The notes under the pieces: model-generated
Database searches by the model: none
Seen by the model: the letters and a program-made list of their open reading frames with translations, nothing else
What the model was told of the DNA's origin: nothing
Program-made: the position numbers and the translations under genes
Source of the DNA: Rhodospirillum sp047263945
GTDB taxonomy: Bacteria; Pseudomonadota; Alphaproteobacteria; Rhodospirillales; Rhodospirillaceae
Length of the DNA: 64,000 bases
Assembly: GCF_047263945.1 (NCBI RefSeq)
Contig: NZ_JBLAVB010000014.1
Span: 32,407-96,406 of the forward strand
Direction of reading: 5' to 3'
Shown: piece after piece, positions 43,005 through 51,774 of the stretch
Numbering within the stretch: position 1 is the stretch's first letter
Layout: each line of letters begins with the position of its first letter

Positions 43005-43724
43005 ATGCCTTTTTCCTTCCGCCCCCACCTCCCAATCCACCCCCTCGGCAAGCTCGTCGGCGCCACGGCCCTGGTCTCCTTCTTGGCCATCACCACCATG
43101 CCCCTCTCCCACGCTTTCGCCGCAGATGCCCAAACGCCGACACCCAAAACCTTGGAAGCCGCCGCAGATCAGATAAAGACCGACGCGGAAAGTGTCGGTA
43201 AAAAGATCGCAGATACGGCCAAAACCGCAGGTGACACAATTGCTGACACAGCCAAATCTGCGGGCGCCACCATCAGCGACGCCGCCCAATCCGCCAAGGA
43301 GAAACTCTCCGAAGCCGCTGAAGCAGCGAAGACAAAGGCCGAAGACCTGATGGAATCAGCCGAAAAGCCGAGCGAAAAGGAAGTCTCCCCCCTGCCCCTC
43401 TCCGGCCCTCTGCATGAAGTGACCGAAGGCGAGGTCACCTCTTACGCTCCCGGTTGGAGCGGTCCAATCGGCAAGCCTCAGGACCTCGTCGACATGAAAA
43501 TCAACCACGGTGAGGAAGGATTGGCCGAGGTCAATGGCATGCTCGCCAACACCAAGGGACAGATTGTGGCCGTCATTGCCGATCCGGAAGGCTTCATGAA
43601 CCTGAACCTGGGCACCCAGGACGTGGTTTTGCCCCTGACCGACATCACCTATGAGCCAAACAAGAATGTTTTCCAAACCACCATGACCAAGGACGAGCTT
43701 CTCGCCCTTCCCGCCTGGAATTAG
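43005..43724 (+). CDS. Exported coiled-coil protein with PRC-barrel-like C-terminus
   Basis: 239 residues. A signal peptide runs to about residue 39 (VGATALVSFLAITTMPLSHAFAA). Residues 45-120 are an Ala/Lys/Asp-rich amphipathic stretch with 11-residue periodicity (KIADTAKTAGDTIADTAKSAG), as in LEA-like or apolipoprotein-like stress proteins. The C-terminal part (GQIVAVIADPEGFMNLN...VVLPLTDITYEPNKNVFQT) resembles PRC-barrel domains of proteobacterial envelope proteins. GGAG lies before the ATG. It is a lone gene with an intrinsic terminator. Function unknown; a periplasmic stress role is a guess. Confidence 0.75.
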   Translation: MPFSFRPHLPIHPLGKLVGATALVSFLAITTMPLSHAFAADAQTPTPKTLEAAADQIKTDAESVGKKIADTAKTAGDTIADTAKSAGATISDAAQSAKEKLSEAAEAAKTKAEDLMESAEKPSEKEVSPLPLSGPLHEVTEGEVTSYAPGWSGPIGKPQDLVDMKINHGEEGLAEVNGMLANTKGQIVAVIADPEGFMNLNLGTQDVVLPLTDITYEPNKNVFQTTMTKDELLALPAWN

Positions 43725-43751
43725 GACTCAACCAACACACAAAGAGCAAAG

Positions 43752-43780
43752 GCGCCGGGTCTGTTCGACCGGGCGCTTTT
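43752..43780 (+). terminator. Intrinsic terminator after the exported protein gene
   Basis: GCGCCGGGTC and GACCGGGCGC pair with one mismatch around a short loop and are followed by TTTT. It lies 27 bases after the stop. Confidence 0.75.
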
Positions 43781-43820
43781 CTCGCAGTGTCTCCACAATC
43801 CACTCCCCGTCCCCAACGAC

Positions 43821-43872
43821 GGGACACTGTCCTCCGTGCCCCTAACGGGACACTGTCCTCCGTGCCCCTAAC
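43821..43872. repeat. Two tandem copies of a 26-bp sequence
   Basis: GGGACACTGTCCTCCGTGCC with CCTAAC is present twice in direct succession, then GGGACAAC. The second copy overlaps the stop codon of the PAS chemoreceptor gene. Confidence 0.8.
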
Positions 43873-45349
43873 GGGACAACACTTCAGCGGCTTGCCGTGT
43901 TTTCTCGACCGCATTGACGACCTGCTCCATAGCCCCAACGATTCCTTCGATATTGGTGTTGATGCTTTCCACCGAGGTTGCACCCTCTTGCATGTTTTCC
44001 GACATGGACTGGGTGACAGCGCTTTGTTCATCCACCGCCGCAGCCGTGGCCCCCACATATTCCCGCACGGCATCAATGGACGACCGGATCTGCCCAAGGG
44101 ACTGGTCGACCTCGTCGGAAACCTGCTGAATACCCTGGATTTCCTTGGTGATCTGATCGGTCGCCTTGGCGGCTTGATTGGCCAGATTCTTCACCTCATT
44201 GGCGACGACAGCAAAGCCCTTGCCTGCATCCCCGGCCCGAGCCGCCTCGATCGTGGCATTCAAAGCCAGCAGATTGATCTGTCCGGCGATATCCTGGATC
44301 AACCCGACAATCCCATTCATCGCATCCGATGCCGCAACCAGACGGCGGGTGGCTTCCCCCGCCCGTTCAGTCTGATCGAAGGCATTATCCGCAGTCTGCC
44401 GGGAGCGCGCCATGCTTTCAGAGATCTCGCGAATCGAGGCCGCCAACTCCTCAGCCGCAGAGGCCACCATCTGGACCGTGGCCGCCGTATGCGTAACCGC
44501 AGAGGCAGCCTGATCGGTCCGGCTTTGAGTCTGACTGACCGCCGTGCCGATTTCGCCGAAATTCTTCTCGATCAACACCCCAAGCTCTTCCAACAGCTCC
44601 ATCTGAGATGTGACGTCTTGGGCATATTTCACCACCTTGAAGGGGCGGCCATTCGCATCCATGATCGGATTGTAGGATCCTTCAATCCAGACATCGTGGC
44701 CATCCTTGGCCTTCCGCTTGAAGCGACCCTTCTGGAACTCGCCCGCACGCAACTTATCCCAGAACGCTTTATACTCCGGGCTTCGCGCTTCTTCTGGTGC
44801 CATAAAAATGGAGTGCTTCCGTCCAAGGATGTCATCCAGTCGGTAGCCCATGGCATCGAGAAAGGCTTGGTTTGCGTTGCGGATCGTCCCGTCCAAGTCA
44901 AAGGAAATCATCGCCTGGGACTTGCGAATGGCATCCACCTGCCCCTTCATGTCCGCTTCGACATGGCGGCGCTCGGTCACGTCTATGGCGAATTTTATCA
45001 CCTTGGCAACCCGCCCTGACCGATCGCGAATAGGATTATAGGATGCCTCGATCCAGACTTCCCGCCCCCCCTTCCCCAGTCGCTTGAATTCGGCAACCAG
45101 CGACTCGCCACGGTTCAATGACGCCCATAAATTCTTATAGGCAGGGCTGTTCACCTCTTCGGGGGAAATGAACATGGAATGATGTTTGCCCACAACCTCC
45201 TCCAGCCGATATCCAAGGATATCGAGGAATTTCTCGTTCGCAGCCAATATCTTTCCGGATAAATCAAACTCGATGACACCCTGGCTCCGGCGAATCGCGG
45301 ATACGATTTCGCCATTTTCATGGCCACTGCTTGAAGCAATCCAACTCAT
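43868..45349 (-). CDS. Methyl-accepting chemotaxis protein with two PAS domains, no membrane segment
   Basis: 493 residues from the ATG at 45349, with GGAGA upstream. Two similar PAS/PAC units (EFDLSGKILAANEKFLDILGY...NPIRDRSGRVAKVIKFAIDVT and SFDLDGTIRNANQAFLDAMGY...NPIMDANGRPFKVVKYAQDVT) are followed by a cytoplasmic signalling domain with the hairpin tip INLLALNATIEAARAGDAGKGFAVVANEVK. No transmembrane helix or HAMP is seen, so it is a soluble receptor. The PAS pair resembles Aer-type redox or oxygen sensors in which flavin or haem may bind. It is unlinked to che genes here. Confidence 0.9.
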   Translation of the reverse strand: MSWIASSSGHENGEIVSAIRRSQGVIEFDLSGKILAANEKFLDILGYRLEEVVGKHHSMFISPEEVNSPAYKNLWASLNRGESLVAEFKRLGKGGREVWIEASYNPIRDRSGRVAKVIKFAIDVTERRHVEADMKGQVDAIRKSQAMISFDLDGTIRNANQAFLDAMGYRLDDILGRKHSIFMAPEEARSPEYKAFWDKLRAGEFQKGRFKRKAKDGHDVWIEGSYNPIMDANGRPFKVVKYAQDVTSQMELLEELGVLIEKNFGEIGTAVSQTQSRTDQAASAVTHTAATVQMVASAAEELAASIREISESMARSRQTADNAFDQTERAGEATRRLVAASDAMNGIVGLIQDIAGQINLLALNATIEAARAGDAGKGFAVVANEVKNLANQAAKATDQITKEIQGIQQVSDEVDQSLGQIRSSIDAVREYVGATAAAVDEQSAVTQSMSENMQEGATSVESINTNIEGIVGAMEQVVNAVEKTRQAAEVLSR

Positions 45350-45622
45350 AGCTTTCTTCTCCACGGATCTTGTGTCCGCCCTAGAAGCACATCCCACATC
45401 GCACTTCGCTAGGCTAGACTAATTGATGCCAAACACAATAGCCATTTCGGCTATACCGAGAAACACTGCCATAGGTAAATTTTGATGAAAAACTCTCTCT
45501 TTACGATAAGATCGGGCCGGATAACGAATGGCTTTTTACTGCGGCATAGGACTTGACTTCGCAGGCCTGGGGTTGACACTCCCCGTTGTCTTTACGTCCC
45601 GAAAGCGAATCGGATCACTACC

Positions 45623-48571
45623 ATGTCTCAGGCCAACCCCACTCCCTTTCCGCCCCCCCAAAAAATGCCGTCCTGGCAAGACATTGGCGCGCAATTGCGC
45701 GCCGCCCTGACAGAAAAGGGATTTCGGGGTGACCTGCTGATCGACTGGGGGTCCAGGGTGGCGGCTTCCACGGACAACAGTATTTATCAAATTGTACCTG
45801 ACGCCGTGGCCTGCCCCCGAGACAAGACGGATCTGAAGTGCTTTCTGGCCGTTTTGAACACCCCTGCCTTTCGTCATATCCCACTGACCGGACGGGGAGG
45901 CTCTACCGGGACCAATGGTCAAGGACTGAACGGGGGGGTTATTGTCGACTTTCGACGATATATGAATCGCATCCTCTCAGTGGACCCCGAGGGCCAATGG
46001 GTTGAGGTCGAGCCCGGTGTCATCCTGGATCAGGTCAACGCCGAGCTCAAGGCCTTGGGTCGGGACGTCTTCTTTGCCCCGGACACATCAACAGCCAGCC
46101 GCTGCACCATCGGCGGCATGGTATCAACCGACGCCTGCGGCCAAGGTTCCCGGGTCTATGGAAAAACCGGGGACAACGTGCTGGAGCTGGACGTCCTGCT
46201 GGCCAATGGCGATGAAGCCCATTTGAAGCCCCTGAAGGGCGCTGAACTCGACGCCCTGCACGGCGCCAATGATAGCGCCTCCCAAACCCTGCGTGCCGCC
46301 TTGGACGCCTGCGACTCGGGTGGCCCCGCTCTGGTCGAACGCGTCCCAAAAATCACCCGCCATTTCGTCGGCTATGACCTGATCAACGCCCGACCTGCCC
46401 CCGATGTCTTCGATCCCGTGCGCTTGGTGGTGGGGGCGGAGGGAACCCTGGCCCTGGTCACGGCGGCCCGGCTGAAGCTAACCCCCCTCCGGGCCCATAA
46501 GCGCCTGGTGGTGGTGGCCTACAAGAATTTCGACGCCGCCCTGGCCTCGGCTCGGGCCTTGCTGGCCCACAACCCGGACGCCATCGAGTCCCTGGACGAC
46601 ACGGTCCATACCCTGGCCCACAAGGCCGGATACCTGGACCTGCTGCCCGAGAGGCTGCGCACCCCTGACGCCACCGGACGGGTCCCCGTGTCCAATTACG
46701 TCGAATTCGGCGGCGAGGACCCGACAGCACTGGATGCCCGGGTGGCCACTCTGATCACCGCCCTGGAGAGCGAACCCTCGGTCGTTGGCTGGCATGTGGC
46801 CCAGTCACCGGCGGATATCGCCAAAATCTGGTCCATTCGCAAATCCTCCGTCGGCCTGCTGGGCGGATCCGAGGGGCGGCGACGTCCCGTGGCCTTCGTC
46901 GAGGATTGTGTGGTCCCGCCGGAAAACCTGCGCGCCTTCGTCGCCGACTTCCGCGCCCTGTTGGATGGGGAAGGCCTCCGCTATGGCATGTTTGGCCATG
47001 TGGACGTGGGCTGCATCCATGTCCGCCCGGCGCTGGACATGAGCACGGCTGAGGACCAGAGCCGCATGAAAGCCCTGTCCGACGCCGTCGTAGCCGTGGT
47101 GCGCAAGCATGGCGGGATCTTTTGGGGCGAACATGGCAAAGGGGTCCGCGGCCAATATCTGCCGGAAATGGTGGGGCCGGAGGTCTATGCCGCCTTTGCC
47201 CGGATCAAGAAGGCCTTCGACCCCGGCAATCGCCTGAACCCCGGCAAGCTGGTGAACCCCGACGCCGATCCGGAGCAGCTCTACAAAATCGACCAAACCC
47301 CTTTTCGTCTCCCCAACCCGGCCGACGACACCGACCCCTATGCCGACGCCTTCCGCTGTAACGGCAACGCCCAATGTCAAGCCTATGCTGCGGCCATCCC
47401 CATGTGCCCCAGCTACAAGGTCACCGGCGAGAAACGTCATTCCCCGAAGGGCCGGGCCGACCTGTTGCGCGCCTGGCACGGTTTGGTGGAGGCCAAGGAC
47501 CCGGAGACCGAAACCGTTGCCGAGGATGTCTTCTCCGCCCTGGATGGCTGCCTGGGCTGCAAGGCCTGCCTGTCGAGCTGCCCCATCCACGTGGACGTGC
47601 CGGAACTGAAATCCCTGTTCCTGGAGCGCTACTACGCAACCCGCACCCGGGGGCTCGGGGACCGGCTGACCGCCTCTCTGGAGGGACTGAGCGCCCTGGC
47701 CGCCCCCCACCCCCGGACCGTCAACGCGCTCTCCCGCCTGGGCGCCCCCCTGGTGGCCAAGGCCGCCGCTCTGGTGGACCTGCCCCGCTTCTCCACCCCG
47801 CCACTCCCAGACCGCCTGGGCAAGCGTGGCTTTGCGCCCGAAGCGGCAGAGGCGATCACGCTCTCGGGGAAGCGACCGATCCTGGTGATCCAGGATTCCT
47901 TCACCTCCCCCTTTGACGCCGGAGCCGTGGAAGCCGTTGTGGCGGGCCTCTCGGCCCTGGGGTACACCCCCCGAGTGGTCGCCCTGTTCCCCACAGGCAA
48001 AGCCCTGCATGTGAAAGGCTATCGCACCGAGTTCCTGAAGGTTGCCAAGGCCGCAAAGGCCAAGCTGGACGCCCTGCCCAAGGGCATCCCCCGGGTGGGC
48101 GTCGACCCCAGCGCCGTCCTGCTGTTCCGCCAGGAATATGCCAAGGCCGGATTAGCGCCAGCCGAACCGGTCCTGTTGGTCCAGGAATTCCTCGCCAAAG
48201 AAGCGGAGGCGGGCACAGTTTGGCCCAAAGCTCCCGCCGGAACAGCTCCAATCCGGATCATGCTGCACTGCACGGAGCGTACGGCCCTCCCCGCCTCTGG
48301 CAAACTATGGACGGCCATCTTCGCCGCGTTAGGCCTGAAAGCCGAAATCCCGGAAGCGGGATGCTGCGGCATGGCGGGCATCTACGGCCATGAAGCCCGC
48401 AACCGGAAGACCAGCGCGGCACTGTGGGACATGAGTTGGAAGGTCCCGGTCAACGGGGCAACGGGGCCGGTGACGGCAACGGGGTATTCCTGCCGGTCCC
48501 AAGCCAAGCGACTGGAAGGCAAAACCCTGCCCCATCCCTTGGCCATCCTCGCCGATCTGGTGGGATCCTGA
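45623..48571 (+). CDS. FAD-binding and Fe-S dehydrogenase, YdiJ/D-2-hydroxyglutarate type
   Basis: 982 residues in three parts. Residues 80-260 form a PCMH-type FAD domain (LTGRGGSTGTNGQGLNGGVIVD, CTIGGMVSTDACGQGS). An oxidase C-terminal domain follows (FGHVDVGCIHVRP, GEHGKGVRGQYLPE). A ferredoxin-like part has CNGNAQCQAY, then CPSYKVTGEKRHSPKGRAD, and CLGCKACLSSCP near 643, and a CCG-type end (AGCCGMAGIYG). E. coli YdiJ with this layout oxidises D-2-hydroxyglutarate; related enzymes act on D-lactate. Electrons pass to quinones or another carrier. It is a single gene with about 270 bases of upstream sequence. Confidence 0.85.
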   Translation: MSQANPTPFPPPQKMPSWQDIGAQLRAALTEKGFRGDLLIDWGSRVAASTDNSIYQIVPDAVACPRDKTDLKCFLAVLNTPAFRHIPLTGRGGSTGTNGQGLNGGVIVDFRRYMNRILSVDPEGQWVEVEPGVILDQVNAELKALGRDVFFAPDTSTASRCTIGGMVSTDACGQGSRVYGKTGDNVLELDVLLANGDEAHLKPLKGAELDALHGANDSASQTLRAALDACDSGGPALVERVPKITRHFVGYDLINARPAPDVFDPVRLVVGAEGTLALVTAARLKLTPLRAHKRLVVVAYKNFDAALASARALLAHNPDAIESLDDTVHTLAHKAGYLDLLPERLRTPDATGRVPVSNYVEFGGEDPTALDARVATLITALESEPSVVGWHVAQSPADIAKIWSIRKSSVGLLGGSEGRRRPVAFVEDCVVPPENLRAFVADFRALLDGEGLRYGMFGHVDVGCIHVRPALDMSTAEDQSRMKALSDAVVAVVRKHGGIFWGEHGKGVRGQYLPEMVGPEVYAAFARIKKAFDPGNRLNPGKLVNPDADPEQLYKIDQTPFRLPNPADDTDPYADAFRCNGNAQCQAYAAAIPMCPSYKVTGEKRHSPKGRADLLRAWHGLVEAKDPETETVAEDVFSALDGCLGCKACLSSCPIHVDVPELKSLFLERYYATRTRGLGDRLTASLEGLSALAAPHPRTVNALSRLGAPLVAKAAALVDLPRFSTPPLPDRLGKRGFAPEAAEAITLSGKRPILVIQDSFTSPFDAGAVEAVVAGLSALGYTPRVVALFPTGKALHVKGYRTEFLKVAKAAKAKLDALPKGIPRVGVDPSAVLLFRQEYAKAGLAPAEPVLLVQEFLAKEAEAGTVWPKAPAGTAPIRIMLHCTERTALPASGKLWTAIFAALGLKAEIPEAGCCGMAGIYGHEARNRKTSAALWDMSWKVPVNGATGPVTATGYSCRSQAKRLEGKTLPHPLAILADLVGS

Positions 48572-48639
48572 GGCACAAGAAGCCACGAAAACCCCTATCG
48601 AAAAGGGGGAGCGTCCCAAACGTCCACTCCCCCCTTCCC

Positions 48640-48948
48640 TCACCCGAAATCCGGGCCTTCGTGGGTCAGGCGTCGCCATTGATCGACGACCTTATCGTCA
48701 ATCCAGGTTCCCACCTTCTTGGTAAATTCCTTGTACCGATCCGTCTCCCTATGGGCTCGGAAACCCTCCTCGTTGCGGTAAACCTCGTAGAGGAAGAAAC
48801 AGGTGGGGTGTGCGGTGTCGGTGCAGACGTCGAAGAGGACGCAAGCCTCCTCTTCGGCGCGGCATCCTGCGGCATGGGCCTCTACGGCCTGCCGGAACTC
48901 CTCGACGCTGTCGGAGTGGATGCGGTAGGTAACAGTCACGACGAACAT
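48640..48948 (-). CDS. Antibiotic biosynthesis monooxygenase (ABM) domain protein
   Basis: 102 residues from the ATG at 48948. The dimeric alpha-beta barrel pattern is clear: MFVVTVTYRIHSDSVEEFRQAVEAHAAGC, ACVLFDVCTDTAHPTCFFLYEVYRNEEGFRAH, and TDRYKEFTKKVGTWI. YgiN-type members oxidise quinols; others degrade haem or act on small aldehydes. The exact substrate cannot be told. It is convergent with the YdiJ-type gene and divergent from DUF1489. Confidence 0.85.
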   Translation of the reverse strand: MFVVTVTYRIHSDSVEEFRQAVEAHAAGCRAEEEACVLFDVCTDTAHPTCFFLYEVYRNEEGFRAHRETDRYKEFTKKVGTWIDDKVVDQWRRLTHEGPDFG

Positions 48949-49035
48949 TGGGGCGCGTTCTCCATGATTTCGGCCCTCCAATATAAGGGGGCGAAAGACT
49001 ATAAGTGCAAAAATCTGTAACGAAGGAGTAAAAAG

Positions 49036-49461
49036 GTGTCGGGTCGGACGCATTTGATCAAGATGTCCGTGGGCAGCGAGACGGTCGTCGGCCTTGCCCA
49101 ATGGCAGGCTGATCGCCTGGAAATGACCGGCGAATTGGTCCATCCCACCCGCATGACGCCCAAGCGTGCCGCCGAGATCCTGGAGGGCGGCTCGATCTAT
49201 TGGGTCTTCCGCAAAGCCATCAGGGCCCGCCAAAGGATCCTCGACCTGCGGGCTGAGGAAGACACCGACGGCAAAGCCTATTGCGCCATCGTCCTGGATC
49301 CCGAATTGATCGAAGTGGAGAACTGGCCTCATAGGGCCTTTCAGGGGTGGCGGTATCTTCCTGAGGCCAAGGCCCCACCGGACCGGGGTCCCGTCGGCAC
49401 CATCGACCCAGCCATGCCCGAAGAGATGGCCCGGGATCTCAAGGATCTGGGTTTCCTTTAG
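49036..49461 (+). CDS. DUF1489 family protein
   Basis: 141 residues from a GTG with AAGGAG upstream. THLIKMSVGSETVVGLAQWQ, HPTRMTPKRAAEILEGGSIYWVFRKAIRARQRIL and HRAFQGWRYL match DUF1489, a family common in alphaproteobacteria without known function. The stop codon TAG at 49459-49461 is formed by the first bases of the adjacent MITE-like element, so the natural end may have been slightly changed by that insertion. Confidence 0.88.
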   Translation: MSGRTHLIKMSVGSETVVGLAQWQADRLEMTGELVHPTRMTPKRAAEILEGGSIYWVFRKAIRARQRILDLRAEEDTDGKAYCAIVLDPELIEVENWPHRAFQGWRYLPEAKAPPDRGPVGTIDPAMPEEMARDLKDLGFL

Positions 49462-49587
49462 AGCATGTTGCGTGAAATGTGATTCACGCAACATGCTCTA
49501 AACCTCTGACATTGAAGCAAATCGTCACGCCTACGGCCTGCGTTCCGCCCGTCGCAATCTGTTCCAGATTGCTCGGGATTTGCTCTA
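49459..49587. repeat. TA-flanked MITE-like element, copy 2
   Basis: 129 bases from TAGAGCATG to TTTGCTCTA. Its left half is a perfect hairpin with arms TAGAGCATGTTGCGTGAA and TTCACGCAACATGCTCTA. Compared with copy 3 the arm has GTTGCG/CGCAAC instead of GTCGCG/CGCGAC, a compensatory pair of changes. It follows the DUF1489 gene and supplies its stop codon. Confidence 0.85.
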
Positions 49588-49598
49588 AAACTTATAGA

Positions 49599-49651
49599 AT
49601 GAGAGTGAAACTGGATCAGCTTGACTCAAGCTGATCCAGTTTCACTCTCAT
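49599..49651. repeat. Perfect 24-bp inverted repeat with 5-base loop
   Basis: The arms are ATGAGAGTGAAACTGGATCA + GCTT and its exact complement, around GACTC. It lies between the MITE-like copy 2 and the end of the minus-strand MgsA-like gene, whose stop it overlaps by 4 bases. There is no T-run; it could still stop convergent transcripts or be the footprint of another small element. Confidence 0.8.
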
Positions 49652-50538
49652 GTGGTGACGGCGCCCATCCACCCAGCCCAAAGGTCCGATGTCGAGGGGT
49701 CGTGGAAACAGAGGCATTGGACACCGGGCAGCCGCACCACCCGCTCCAGGAGTTGAATGTCGGCTTCATGTTCCCGGGAAATGAAGGGATCCTCAAAAAA
49801 GACCACCACATCACAGGCTCCATCGAGGATACGGTCGGCAATCTCCACGTCGCCCCCCTTGGGACCGCTGAGCAGGGGAGACACCCACCCAGCGCGATCC
49901 CGGAAGGGGGCGCTCAAGGGACCAAGAACCGCCATCTCGGCAGAGGACAACCGATCGGGCACTTGTCCATTGAGCAGAGTCCCTGTCGTCCCCGTCGCCA
50001 CCCGCCCCTTGAACCGGGCAAGCAGATCCATATGCCGGGCAGCGAAATCCAACATGGCGCCCTTGAAGGAATCGTGGGCGACCAGCGCAATGGTGCGCGC
50101 CCCGGCCCAACCCGCAGGCTCTCCGGCACCGGACTCCAGCCGCCACCAATGGGCTGCCGTCTCGACGTTCGGCAGGTAGGGGCGACGCTGGACGACGCAT
50201 TGGCGCTTCAGGGCTTCCACCTCCGGGAAGACGCCCAAGGGATCGTCAGGCTCCAACAGGGAGACGACTTGATCGATGCGCCGATCGGGGTCCTCAGTCA
50301 CCAACCCGGCAACCATGCGCACCAAACCACCGTCCCGCGCCGCAGGAAAGGGATGGAGCAGGGTCGACGGCAGAGGATCGCCCAGCTTTGCAAGAAAATC
50401 CGCTGTCTCGCCCACGGGATGCAGGGTCCCTTGCCAACCCAGCGCGCGAGCCTTGCGAAAGGCGGCAAGCAGATCACGAAGCGCGCCCTCGCCCCATTGA
50501 TTGGCGGTGGCAACGAGACCGATTTTAGGGGAGCTCAT
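49648..50538 (-). CDS. Methylglyoxal synthase-like protein with duplicated domain
   Basis: 296 residues; known MgsA is about 150. The C-terminal half matches MgsA: RTIALVAHDSFKGAMLDFAARH, GRVATGTTGTLL, SGPKGGDVEIADRI and DVVVFFEDPFISREHEADIQLL. The N-terminal half looks like a diverged second copy: KIGLVATANQWGEGALRDLLAAF, LHPVGETADFL, GGLVRMVAGLVTED, DQVVSLLEPDDPLGVFPEVEALKRQ. MgsA makes methylglyoxal from dihydroxyacetone phosphate. The catalytic Asp sits in the GD of the GGD motif, kept only in the second half. Whether the protein is a synthase or a binding protein is open. Confidence 0.75.
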   Translation of the reverse strand: MSSPKIGLVATANQWGEGALRDLLAAFRKARALGWQGTLHPVGETADFLAKLGDPLPSTLLHPFPAARDGGLVRMVAGLVTEDPDRRIDQVVSLLEPDDPLGVFPEVEALKRQCVVQRRPYLPNVETAAHWWRLESGAGEPAGWAGARTIALVAHDSFKGAMLDFAARHMDLLARFKGRVATGTTGTLLNGQVPDRLSSAEMAVLGPLSAPFRDRAGWVSPLLSGPKGGDVEIADRILDGACDVVVFFEDPFISREHEADIQLLERVVRLPGVQCLCFHDPSTSDLWAGWMGAVTT

Positions 50539-50543
50539 GGCCT

Positions 50544-51233
50544 TTAGATCCTTCCCGTTCCATTCCCAGAGATCCCGGATCCTTCCTGCAGCGGGAGGGA
50601 TAGGGACGACACCCTGGATAGCTCCCCGGCGTCCGCTTCATGCCCCTCTGGCGGCCGAAACCGTGTAATCCGATAGACGGCTGCGGGCGGGAGGTTGTTG
50701 AACGTCCGCCCAACGCGTTCGGCCTTGAGGCCCAACCGATCCAGGATCCGACGGGAAACCGGGCACTGCCATCCGTAGGTGAACTGATAGAGGGCTCCAC
50801 CCGGTTGCAAATAGGAAAAAGTCCCTGAGAGGATCCCCATGGTCTTTCGGGTCGACATCGACAATAAGGGAAGCCCGCTCACCGCCGCACCGACAACGGG
50901 CTCGGCGAAGAGCTGCCCTCTGCCAAGACGGGCCGCATCCATACAGAAAACCCTCGCCTGCGGAAATCGACGCTGAAGAAGTCTCGCGAAATCGGGACCC
51001 GTTTCGACCAAGGTCAGGTCGGCCTCCGCAACACCCCTTCCCAGCAAAGCGCGGGTAAACACCCCCGTCCCCGGCCCCAGTTCGAGAACGGGGCCGTCTG
51101 ACGGCATAACCTCTTTCGTGATCAACCCTGCCAATGAGGCGCCCGAAGGCGCGACCGCTGCCACCCTCAAAGGATTGGCAAGCCATGCACGCAAAAACTG
51201 GATTTGATCATAAGACCTGCGGACCATCGTCAT
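50544..51233 (-). CDS. Class I SAM methyltransferase, phospholipid N-methyltransferase-like
   Basis: About 229 residues from the ATG at 51233 (MTMVRRSYDQIQFLRAWLANP). PVLELGPGTGVFTRALL is the SAM-binding motif I, and the region RVAAVAPSGASLAGLI before it is typical of PmtA-like and rRNA-dimethylase-like lipid methyltransferases. AAVSGLPLLSMSTRKTM and GGALYQFTYGWQCPVSRR fit PmtA of alphaproteobacteria, which methylates phosphatidylethanolamine towards phosphatidylcholine at the membrane surface. It lies 5 bases upstream of the MgsA-like gene on the same strand. Confidence 0.8.
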   Translation of the reverse strand: MTMVRRSYDQIQFLRAWLANPLRVAAVAPSGASLAGLITKEVMPSDGPVLELGPGTGVFTRALLGRGVAEADLTLVETGPDFARLLQRRFPQARVFCMDAARLGRGQLFAEPVVGAAVSGLPLLSMSTRKTMGILSGTFSYLQPGGALYQFTYGWQCPVSRRILDRLGLKAERVGRTFNNLPPAAVYRITRFRPPEGHEADAGELSRVSSLSLPLQEGSGISGNGTGRI

Positions 51234-51774
51234 CTCTGGACCCTGTTGCAAGGGAAACGAGGCGAAACCGGGACCGGTCAACACCCCATGGCAACCACGG
51301 ACTTATACGTGATTTCAACGGGAAAGCCCACGGACACGTCACAAGATAGGCAAGATTCCGTTCCCTCTGCGCACCTCTGCCGGTTTCGCCGTAATCGGCG
51401 CCATCACCAACTCGCCAAGGCCCTCTTCCCTGCGACATTGGCTCTTCTGATTGATCAATCTCTGGATATTCTGAAAGGATGGCCCGTAAAGTGGAAACCG
51501 AACGACGGTTGGAAAGCTCCAACGCACATAACGCGAAACCCTCCACTTTGTCCACAAACTGCGCCATGAAGCCGAAGAGCAGGAACGGCAAGCCTTGAGG
51601 GAGACCTCACGGACCGCGTAACAATCACACGTCACTGCCTCCGACAATCCCGGGGCGATTCAGCTATGACGTAAGGAAGTGGTGGACCGAGAGTTGACAA
51701 AGGCCCGTGCCATCCTCAACCCTTGAAGAGAAGATAAGAGCCATCCCTCGGTTCGAGTGACTTGATAGGTAAAC
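51234..51774. other. Intergenic region without a supported gene
   Basis: Between the divergent methyltransferase and hybrid kinase genes. Short frames on both strands have no recognisable family or good ribosome sites. The promoters of the two genes should lie at its ends. Confidence 0.5.

Noticed and set aside
43868..45349. Aer-type membrane aerotaxis receptor
   Set aside because: No transmembrane helix or HAMP is present; only the PAS pair and signalling domain can be supported.
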